A stretch of DNA of 5,442 nt. It comes from Candidatus Latescibacterota bacterium (GTDB lineage Bacteria; Eisenbacteria; RBG-16-71-46; SZUA-252). The notes under the pieces were generated by a model. It searched no databases. It was not told the origin of the DNA and worked only from the letters and a program-made list of their open reading frames with translations. How positions within the stretch are numbered: the first letter of the stretch is position 1; the number at the start of each line of letters is the position of its first letter. The stretch is from NCBI GenBank assembly GCA_016207265.1, contig JACQPZ010000072.1, forward strand, positions 1 to 5,442. The letters are read 5' to 3'. Positions 1-5,442 of this stretch are shown piece after piece. The translations under genes were made by a program, and so were the position numbers.

Positions 1-1295
1 TAATCGGGGTCGGCATGCGGCCCGAGCGCGACGACGAGCCCGCCCCCTTCGCGGATGAATCCGCGCAGCTTCGCCTCCGCGTCTCCCGAGAGCGAGGCGT
101 TGTCCTCGAGAATCACGACGTCGCAGCGACCGCGGGCGAGAGTGAGGAGCGAGGCCGGCGTGCCGCCTTCGACGGAGTACCCGCCCGATCCATCCTGGAG
201 CGGGTCCAGCGCGAGCCGTGTGAACCGCGGCGCCGGGCTCCCTCCCCGCGATTCGACGATCCGGAGGACGCGCAGCCGCTCCGGCGCGCCCAGCACGGCG
301 TACCAGCGGTCGTCCGCCGGAAGCGCATCCGCGTCGGATTCAACGACCACCGGCGCCCGATCCGCGATGGCGCCGCCGTTCAGGCGCCAATCGATCGGCA
401 GCGCGGCCCACTCGGATTCGTCCGCGCCGAGCGAGACGTCTCCTCCTCCGATCAGCGCGTCGCCGCGGCGGACGCGGACCGCGAGGCGCTCGCTCGGCGC
501 GTCGGCGTGATTCGCGAGGCGCGTCCGCATCTCGAGTCCCTTTCCCTGGAGCCCGGGCCGAAGCTCCGGATCGAGATCTTCGATCGAGTGATTCGGGACG
601 CGCGAGGAGACGATCGGAACGAGATACACGCGGACGCCGGCCTTCGAAACGAGGTCCAGCGCGGCGCGCGCCCCCGGGCCGAAGTTGCTCGACTGGAAAT
701 CGCTGATCAGATAAAGCTCCCGGGAGCGAAGCGCGCTCTTCCCCGCGAACCGTCGTGCACGCTCCAGCGCCTCCTCCATCGCGGCCGGAAGCCAGGACGC
801 CGTCATCTGGCGCACGCTCCGCTCAAGACGCACGCGGTTCCCCGCCCGATTCACGAGCGGGGCGGCCGGGCCCGTCGTCGTCGTGACCGCGATCTCGTCT
901 CCGTCCCGGGCCCGCTCCACGATCGCGAGCGCCCGCGAACGCGCGGCTTCGATGCGCGGGCGCGCCTGCTCGTCGAACGCTCCCATGCTCTCCGAGTCGT
1001 CGATCACCACGGCGACCGAGGCGGCCGCGTGGGTCAGCGCGCCGGGAGGCTCGACCGAGGGTCGTGCGAAGGCGCACACCAGCAGGATCAGCGCGAGGGT
1101 GCGCAGAATGAGGAGGAGCAGCTCCCGCAACTTGAGCCTCCGGATCTCGCGCGGCTCGAGGGTGCGCAGGAACATCACGGTGGGAAAGCGGATCTCGGGA
1201 AGCCGGCGGCGGCTCAGGAAATGGATGAGGATCGGGATCGACGCGACGGGCAGCGCCCAGAGAAACCCCGGGTTCAGGAAGGAGAACGAGTACAT
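1..1295 (-). CDS. BatA-type membrane-anchored VWA protein, C-terminus cut off by window edge
   Basis: I translated this frame by hand: 431 codons, no stop, running off the left edge. The N-terminus (MYSFSFLNPGFLWALPVASI) begins a hydrophobic segment at about residues 4-27. A basic/polar stretch with RRRLPEIRFPTVMFL follows, then a second membrane helix at about 58-77. This is the two-helix BatA N-terminal anchor. A VWA domain follows, with a MIDAS-like D-x-S-x-S motif at D99/S101/S103 (DDSESMG) and a strand ending in ELYLISDFQSS that supplies a further acidic position. A mixed-strand, probably beta-sandwich region comes next. The visible part ends at about residues 392-431 (CDVVILEDNASLS to GGGLVVALGPH), which resembles a class I glutamine-amidotransferase-like fold seen in long BatA/VWA proteins; no catalytic Cys can be judged. 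Family members are often 600-750 residues, so the remainder should lie left of the window. The ATG at 1295 is 15 bases after the DUF58 stop with no clear Shine-Dalgarno, suggesting coupled translation. Expected site: inner membrane, working with MoxR and DUF58 partners. The function of this copy is inferred from family only. Confidence 0.88.
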   Translation of the reverse strand, partial: MYSFSFLNPGFLWALPVASIPILIHFLSRRRLPEIRFPTVMFLRTLEPREIRRLKLRELLLLILRTLALILLVCAFARPSVEPPGALTHAAASVAVVIDDSESMGAFDEQARPRIEAARSRALAIVERARDGDEIAVTTTTGPAAPLVNRAGNRVRLERSVRQMTASWLPAAMEEALERARRFAGKSALRSRELYLISDFQSSNFGPGARAALDLVSKAGVRVYLVPIVSSRVPNHSIEDLDPELRPGLQGKGLEMRTRLANHADAPSERLAVRVRRGDALIGGGDVSLGADESEWAALPIDWRLNGGAIADRAPVVVESDADALPADDRWYAVLGAPERLRVLRIVESRGGSPAPRFTRLALDPLQDGSGGYSVEGGTPASLLTLARGRCDVVILEDNASLSGDAEAKLRGFIREGGGLVVALGPHADPD

Positions 1296-1310
1296 TTCAG
1301 CCCGAGGCGC

Positions 1311-2207
1311 TCAGAGGAGGCGCGCCCGCTTCGACAGGTATTCCAACAGGGCGCGGTCGTACGGAAGATCGGTCGTCACCGAGACGTAGTCGGCCTGCTT
1401 CTCGATGCAGTACTCGCGAAGCCGGTCCATCCAGCCGCCCACCTGCGAGCGGTAGTCGGCGCGAAGCTCCTGGGGGCGCGTCGTCACCCGTTCGCCGCTC
1501 TCGAGATCGATGTAGGTCGCCTCGCGCTCGAACCGGAACGCGATCTCCTGCGGATCGAGGACGTGGAAGACGAGCACCTCGTGTTTCCGGTGGCGGAAGT
1601 GGTGGATCGCGCCCGCGATCCGCTCGGGATCGTCGAGGAGGTCGGACAGGATGATGATGAGCCCGCGTTGCTTCACGCGCTCCGCGAGGGCGTGGAGCGA
1701 GGCGGCAAAGTCCGTCCCGCCCGCGGGCCTTAGGCGCTCGAGAAGGACGAGGAGCTGCTTCAGGTGGCTCCGCGTCGCCCGCGGCGGGATCAGCTCTCCG
1801 CGGCCGCTCGCGAACGCGAACAGCCCGACCGCGTCTTTCTGCCGGAGCATCAGGTACGAGAGCGACGCCGCGAGCTGGCGCGCGTAGTCGAGCTTCGTGA
1901 GGCCGTGCGAGGAATACCCCATGCTCGCGCTCGTATCGACGAGGAGCGTAGCGCGGAGGTTCGTCTCCTCTTCGTACTGCTTGAGGTATCTCCGATCCGA
2001 CTTCGCGAGCACCTTCCAGTCGAGATGCCGCAGCGGATCGCCCGGCATGTACTGGCGGTGCTCCGCGAACTCCACGCTGAATCCGTGATAGGGACTCCTG
2101 TGCAGGCCGGTGAGAAACCCCTCGACCACGAGCCGCGCCCTGAGGTCGAGGCGGGCCAGCTTGGAGACGAAGTGGGGATCGAGGAGTCGTTGCGGGGCCT
2201 GGGCCAT
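1311..2207 (-). CDS. DUF58 domain protein with VWA fold, MoxR partner
   Basis: A complete 298-residue soluble protein. The DUF58 signature is at about residues 42-81: GFSVEFAEHRQYMPGD, then R-H-L-D-W-K (60-65) and a YLKQYEEE stretch. The VWA fold follows, with MIDAS residues D91, S93 and S95 (LLVDTSASMG), T165 in the GGTDF loop, and D189 in LIIILSDLLDD, so the metal site looks intact. There are no membrane helices, so this is the short cytosolic DUF58 form, of usual length. DUF58 proteins are almost always encoded next to MoxR ATPases and are thought to act as their adaptor or substrate-recruiting partner; the biochemical activity is not established. The start is 7 bases beyond the moxR stop, and I see no convincing Shine-Dalgarno in front of it, so translation probably depends on ribosomes finishing moxR. 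The next gene starts 15 bases downstream. The identification is firm; the exact cellular client is unknown. Confidence 0.93.
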   Translation of the reverse strand: MAQAPQRLLDPHFVSKLARLDLRARLVVEGFLTGLHRSPYHGFSVEFAEHRQYMPGDPLRHLDWKVLAKSDRRYLKQYEEETNLRATLLVDTSASMGYSSHGLTKLDYARQLAASLSYLMLRQKDAVGLFAFASGRGELIPPRATRSHLKQLLVLLERLRPAGGTDFAASLHALAERVKQRGLIIILSDLLDDPERIAGAIHHFRHRKHEVLVFHVLDPQEIAFRFEREATYIDLESGERVTTRPQELRADYRSQVGGWMDRLREYCIEKQADYVSVTTDLPYDRALLEYLSKRARLL

Positions 2208-2214
2208 GGTGCCG

Positions 2215-3231
<1,017 letters not shown>

Positions 3232-3303
3232 GTCGGTTTCCCCTGGCTTTCTGATCGGGTGATCTCTCGGGACCCCGCGACGGCATGCGCCGCGGTCGAG
3301 GGC

Positions 3304-3312
3304 TGTGCATAA
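3304..3312 (-). promoter_or_regulatory. DnaA box, one mismatch (TTATGCACA)
   Basis: The minus strand reads TTATGCACA, which fits the relaxed TTATNCACA DnaA box and differs from TTATCCACA at one base. It lies in the parB-moxR gap, 6 bases from the 19-base dyad. Taken alone it would be weak; it gains weight from the two boxes at 3373 and 3394. DnaA binding is inferred. Confidence 0.5.
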
Positions 3313-3317
3313 CCGAC

Positions 3318-3336
3318 CGCTACCGCATCGGTAGCG
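3318..3336. repeat. Perfect 8-bp inverted repeat with 3-base loop
   Basis: CGCTACCG, CAT, CGGTAGCG: every base of the two 8-base arms pairs. It lies 87 bases upstream of the moxR start and 91 bases past the parB stop. No T-tract follows on either strand, so it is not a typical intrinsic terminator. It could be an operator for the moxR operon, an RNA hairpin in the moxR leader, or a weak or Rho-assisted end for the parAB transcript. The sequence does not decide between these. Confidence 0.6.
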
Positions 3337-3372
3337 ACGGTGCAACGGCCTGAATCGTATGTGGTTGTCAGG

Positions 3373-3381
3373 TTGTCCACC
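3373..3381 (+). promoter_or_regulatory. DnaA box, near-consensus (TTGTCCACC)
   Basis: TTGTCCACC differs by one base from TTGTCCACA, the form of DnaA box preferred in high-GC bacteria such as mycobacteria and Streptomyces. It has the same orientation as the perfect box at 3394, and the two starts are 21 bases apart, about two helical turns, so both would sit on the same DNA face. Binding is inferred. Confidence 0.55.
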
Positions 3382-3393
3382 AAGGGCCTCGAC

Positions 3394-3402
3394 TTATCCA
3401 CA
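3394..3402 (+). promoter_or_regulatory. DnaA box, perfect consensus (TTATCCACA)
   Basis: This is an exact match to the classical DnaA box TTATCCACA, 25 bases past the parB stop and outside any supported gene. One such 9-mer is expected rarely by chance in a 5.4-kb GC-rich window, and here it is clustered with two near matches. It may be part of an origin of replication or a DnaA-controlled promoter for the moxR operon. Confidence 0.65.
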
Positions 3403-3426
3403 GCGATTAACTCGGCCGGTCGATTC

Positions 3427-4341
3427 CTAGCGCTCATGGTCGCCGGTCGAGCGAAGAAGCGAGACGAGGCGATCGAGCTCCTCCTCGGAGTGGTAGTCGA
3501 TGAAGATGGATCCCGCCCCCCCGCGTCGGCGCGTGATTCGCACGCGGGATCCGAGGGCCCTCATAAGATCGTCTTCCAGCGCCATAAGTTCCGCTGAGAA
3601 TGCCCGCTTGGGGCTTTTTCGCGGCTGGGCGTTGCGCGCCGCCCCCGCGCCAAGCCGCCGGACCCGCTCCTCCAGATCCCTCACGGACCATCCGTGCGCT
3701 GCGGCCGATTTGGCGAGATCAGACTGAGCGCGCTCGCCAGGCAGAGACAGGAGTGTCCGCGCGTGACCCGCGCTCAGACTCCCGGCCTCCAGGAGGGACT
3801 GGATGTCGTGGGGCAAGTTATTGAAACGTAATATATTGGAAACAGTGGATCGATCCTTCCCGACGCGCTGCCCGATTTCCTCGTGCGGGAGCCCATATTC
3901 CGTTGCCAGCTTGTAGTATGCACGCGCTTCGTCCATCGGATTCAGGTTTTCTCGCTGCACATTTTCGATGATGGAGATGACCAGCGATTCTCGGTCCGTC
4001 AGTGAGCGGACGATCGCGGGTATCGTGGAGAGCCCCGCATCCTGGGCCGCCAGATAACGCCTCTCGCCGGCCACGATTTGGAAGCCATCGCCGGAGGGCC
4101 TGAGGAGGACCGGCTGGAGGACCCCGCGCTCCCGGATCGAAGCTGCTAGCTCACGGATCGTGGTCGGGTCGAATTGGGTCCGGGGCTGCGAGGGATTCCG
4201 GACGATGCGGGACAATGCGACATGCTGGACGTCCCCGTGCCTTGCGTCTTGCGATCGAGGTTCCGGGACGACAGCAACCTCCTGATCGACAGCCGCGGGG
4301 ATCAGCGATTCGAGCCCGCGACCCAATGCCTTCCTACCCAT
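3427..4341 (-). CDS. parB: Chromosome-partition protein ParB (Spo0J family CTPase clamp)
   Basis: 304 residues, usual for chromosomal ParB. The N-terminal LGRGLESLI (6-14) is the short motif that stimulates ParA ATPase. The ParB/Srx-like CTP-binding domain spans about 38-130, with PSQPRTQF (50-57), GERRY (92-96) and ENVQREN (126-132). The parS-reading helix-turn-helix is at about 151-173 (LPHEEIGQRVGKDRSTVSNI). A linker follows, and the C-terminal dimerisation region is about 255-304. ParB binds parS, loads as a sliding clamp with CTP, and forms the nucleoprotein complex moved by ParA; a parS site lies just upstream of parA. One oddity: the usual GERRxRA motif reads GERRYLA, with Leu at 97 in place of Arg. 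The start overlaps the parA end by 8 bases and has a very strong Shine-Dalgarno. I see no clear terminator after the stop. Confidence 0.96.
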   Translation of the reverse strand: MGRKALGRGLESLIPAAVDQEVAVVPEPRSQDARHGDVQHVALSRIVRNPSQPRTQFDPTTIRELAASIRERGVLQPVLLRPSGDGFQIVAGERRYLAAQDAGLSTIPAIVRSLTDRESLVISIIENVQRENLNPMDEARAYYKLATEYGLPHEEIGQRVGKDRSTVSNILRFNNLPHDIQSLLEAGSLSAGHARTLLSLPGERAQSDLAKSAAAHGWSVRDLEERVRRLGAGAARNAQPRKSPKRAFSAELMALEDDLMRALGSRVRITRRRGGAGSIFIDYHSEEELDRLVSLLRSTGDHER

Positions 4342-5095
4342 GGTTGATCACCTCCCTCGCAAGGTTCATATAGCTGACCGATCCGGCGCAGGCAGGATCG
4401 TAGATCACAACGGGTTTCCCGAAACTCGGAGCCTCGCTCAACCGGACGTTCCGGGGGATCACGGTCCGATAGACGCGTTCGGCGAAGAATCGGCGCGTCT
4501 CCTCAAGCACCTGTTGGGAGAGGTTCAGCCGATTGTCGTACATGGTGAGAAGCACGCCCTCGATTTGAAGCGTGGGGTTGAGGCCCTGCTGGACCAGGCG
4601 AATGGCTCCCAGCAGATGGCTCAGACCTTCCAGGGCGTAGTATTCGCATTGGACGGGGATGAGCACGGACCGAGCCGCCGTCAGCGCGTTGATGGTCAGA
4701 AGGCCGAGCGATGGTGGCGCGTCGATGAAGATGAATTCGAATCTTCCCTCGAGGGGTGCGAGCGCTTCCTTTAGCCGATACTCCCTTCGCTCCGCCTCCA
4801 CCAGCTCCACTTCGGCGCCCGCGAGGCGCTGGCCGGAGGGTATGAGCGAGAGTCCCGCGATGCCGGTCTCGATCACAGCCTGGTCCGCCGGAATCCCCCC
4901 CGTGAGCATCTCGTAGATTCCGCGTGCGCTCTTTACGTTCGGGATTCCAAGGCCGCTGCTGGCGTTCCCCTGGGGATCCATGTCCACGAGAAGGACTGTC
5001 TTGTGGCCCAGAGCCAGAGCGGCAGCCAGATTCACTGCCGTCGTCGTCTTGCCCACCCCACCCTTCTGGTTTGCGATCGCTACCGTCCTGGTCAT
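4334..5095 (-). CDS. parA: Chromosome-partition ATPase ParA (Soj family)
   Basis: 253 residues, the same length as B. subtilis Soj. The deviant Walker A KGGVGKTT is at 11-18 with signature lysine K11 and K16. VDMDPQGN at 37-44 gives D40, the residue needed for hydrolysis in Soj. Walker B FIFIDAPPS is at 121-129 with D125. R189 (in MYDNRLN) and R218 (in PRNVRLSEAPS) fall at the positions known to bind non-specific DNA in Soj. There is no N-terminal helix-turn-helix, so this is the small, type Ia chromosomal form that does not itself act as a site-specific repressor. ATP-bound dimers coat the nucleoid and ParB triggers release, pulling the parS region. The start is supported by GGGGAG (5101-5106) 5 bases upstream and by the canonical MTRTVAIANQKGG opening. 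It overlaps parB by 8 bases. Host genes often found upstream of parA (rsmG, mnmG) are not in the window. Confidence 0.97.
   Translation of the reverse strand: MTRTVAIANQKGGVGKTTTAVNLAAALALGHKTVLLVDMDPQGNASSGLGIPNVKSARGIYEMLTGGIPADQAVIETGIAGLSLIPSGQRLAGAEVELVEAERREYRLKEALAPLEGRFEFIFIDAPPSLGLLTINALTAARSVLIPVQCEYYALEGLSHLLGAIRLVQQGLNPTLQIEGVLLTMYDNRLNLSQQVLEETRRFFAERVYRTVIPRNVRLSEAPSFGKPVVIYDPACAGSVSYMNLAREVINHG
4346..4355 (-). promoter_or_regulatory. Extended Shine-Dalgarno of parB
   Basis: The minus strand reads GGAGGTGATC, a 10-base perfect complement to the common 16S rRNA 3' tail (GATCACCTCC). GGAGG ends 9 bases before the parB ATG, and the whole site lies inside the parA coding sequence. 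It fixes the parB start at 4341 and suggests strong ParB translation relative to ParA, in addition to coupling through the 8-base overlap. Confidence 0.75.
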
Positions 5096-5100
5096 TAAAG

Positions 5101-5106
5101 CTCCCC
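5101..5106 (-). promoter_or_regulatory. Shine-Dalgarno of parA
   Basis: GGGGAG on the minus strand, 5 bases before the ATG at 5095. It is a moderate site, weaker than that of parB, and supports the chosen parA start. Confidence 0.6.
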
Positions 5107-5208
5107 TGGAAATGGCCGAGGGGCGTGCAATACGCGCCGACGGCTGACGTCCGTGCCGGGGTCGCGGAAGTCTAAGCGAGATGGTGGGCCCAAATCCACA
5201 CGGAAATA

Positions 5209-5224
5209 TGTTTCACGTGAAACG
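5209..5224. promoter_or_regulatory. parS centromere site for ParB
   Basis: TGTTTCACGTGAAACG matches the chromosomal parS consensus TGTTTCACGTGAAACA at 15 of 16 positions. The inner 14 bases (5210-5223) are a perfect palindrome. It lies 113 bases upstream of parA, so ParB bound here could also influence parAB transcription. This is the only close match I found in the window. Confidence 0.93.
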
Positions 5225-5236
5225 TCGCGGTAATTA

Positions 5237-5242
5237 ATTGTA
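5237..5242 (-). promoter_or_regulatory. Possible -10 element for parAB
   Basis: The minus strand reads TACAAT, 5 of 6 to TATAAT, inside an AT-rich stretch within otherwise GC-rich DNA. A start about 7 bases downstream would put parS at the very beginning of the transcript, allowing ParB autoregulation. I see no good -35 hexamer 16-18 bases upstream, so this is weak. Confidence 0.3.
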
Positions 5243-5349
5243 AAAACGTGGGTTATCCCTGGCGTTGCACGGAACCGGGCGTCGGAACCCGACCGGAGGA
5301 GCCGCTGGGGACGCTTGGCGACGCGAGGTGCGAGGCAGCCGCCGGATTG

Positions 5350-5415
5350 GCCGAGTGGCTTCTAATTCATTTTTTCAACATTAAATAAACTGAAACAACT
5401 AGACATCCACTCGGC
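5350..5415. repeat. 9-bp inverted repeat enclosing AT-rich island
   Basis: GCCGAGTGG at 5350-5358 is exactly complementary to CCACTCGGC at 5407-5415; one further G-T wobble pair extends the arms outward. The 48-base interior is very AT-rich: 32 of 40 bases at 5361-5400 are A or T, with a run of seven T at 5370-5376 interrupted by nothing but the flanking C and A. The interior also has TGAAACA (5391-5397), identical to a parS half-site. Possible roles are a promoter or unwinding region, a protein-bound dyad, or a remnant of an inserted element. Confidence 0.5.
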
Positions 5416-5442
5416 TGAGTGTGTTGTAACCGAGGCCGAGGA

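Larger units (their letters stand above)
5096..5442. other. Non-coding leader upstream of parA
   Basis: No gene is supported in these 347 bases. On the minus strand all three frames entering from the right edge meet a stop within about 30 codons, so at most a short tail of an upstream gene could be present, and none of the three tails is recognisable. The stretch contains the parA Shine-Dalgarno, the parS site, a candidate -10 element, degenerate DnaA-box-like 9-mers (5192-5200, 7 of 9; 5253-5261, 6 of 9) and an AT-rich island between inverted repeats. Base composition swings from GC-rich (5260-5350) to about 80% AT (5361-5400). Confidence 0.7.

Noticed and set aside
15..1733. Long plus-strand open frame (572 codons) opposite the BatA/VWA and DUF58 genes
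   Set aside because: It is rich in Arg, Ala, Pro and Asp/Glu with no domain, spans the boundary of two convincing minus-strand genes, and is a typical antisense shadow in GC-rich DNA.
3232..3345. 38-residue N-terminal extension of MoxR from an upstream ATG
   Set aside because: The extension is Arg/Cys-rich, not family-like, and crosses the dyad and a DnaA-type box. The ATG at 3231 has a suitably spaced AGGGG and gives the normal MoxR length.
3363..3395. Possible -35/-10 pair for moxR (TGGACA and TACGAT-like on the minus strand)
   Set aside because: The hexamers are only partial matches and their spacing is about 14 bases, too short for a standard housekeeping promoter.
3600..3625. GC-rich stretch followed by TTTTT inside parB, like an intrinsic terminator
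   Set aside because: It lies within the parB coding sequence, on the strand opposite to parB transcription, and no plus-strand gene precedes it.
5341..5360. 5' part of a tRNA-Ser/Leu (GGCCGAGTGGCT resembles their D-arm)
   Set aside because: Only the acceptor and D-loop-like bases are suggestive; no D-stem closure, anticodon arm, T-arm or matching 3' acceptor follows, so it is probably coincidence with the inverted-repeat arm.
5365..5442. Short open tail in minus frame 1 from the right edge (about 26 codons ending in the AT-rich island)
   Set aside because: Too short to judge, no recognisable C-terminus, and the other two frames are open for similar lengths; it could be the tail of an upstream gene but cannot be supported.

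Overview
The window is a compact, GC-rich (by eye well above 60%) bacterial chromosomal segment. All five recognisable genes lie on the minus strand and read right to left: parA, parB, a MoxR-family AAA+ ATPase, a DUF58 von Willebrand factor A (VWA) protein, and a membrane-anchored BatA/VWA protein that runs off the left edge. The plus strand holds only shadow frames of these genes. GC bias, chromosomal-type ParA/ParB and the MoxR-DUF58-BatA cassette suit a GC-rich environmental Gram-negative lineage such as Gemmatimonadota, Eisenbacteria-like groups or other FCB relatives. That placement is a tentative inference; no taxonomic marker is present.

Region by region. Bases 5096-5442 are a 347-base non-coding leader upstream of parA. 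It contains a near-perfect parS centromere site (5209-5224), a possible -10 element (5237-5242), and an AT-rich island (5361-5400) bracketed by a 9-bp inverted repeat. parA (5095-4334) and parB (4341-3427) overlap by 8 bases and are surely co-translated; parB has an unusually extended Shine-Dalgarno sequence. The 195-base parB-moxR gap (3232-3426) contains one perfect and two one-mismatch DnaA boxes and a perfect 8-bp dyad, so it is a candidate replication-origin element or DnaA-regulated promoter. moxR (3231-2215), the DUF58 gene (2207-1311) and the BatA/VWA gene (1295 to beyond 1) are separated by only 7 and 15 bases and look like one operon.

How the genes work together. ParA, ParB and parS form a complete type Ia chromosome-partition system. 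ParB loads at parS, spreads as a CTP-dependent clamp and stimulates the ParA ATPase to move the origin region. Chromosomal parABS usually lies close to oriC, so DnaA boxes here are notable. The MoxR, DUF58 and BatA/VWA proteins form a familiar module: a chaperone-like hexameric ATPase working with a cytosolic and a membrane-anchored MIDAS-bearing VWA protein, probably in assembly or stress protection of an envelope or metal-dependent complex. The client is unknown. The window shows no obviously new system; the more unusual points are the DnaA boxes between parB and moxR, the AT-rich dyad beyond parS, and a substitution in the ParB CTP-binding motif.
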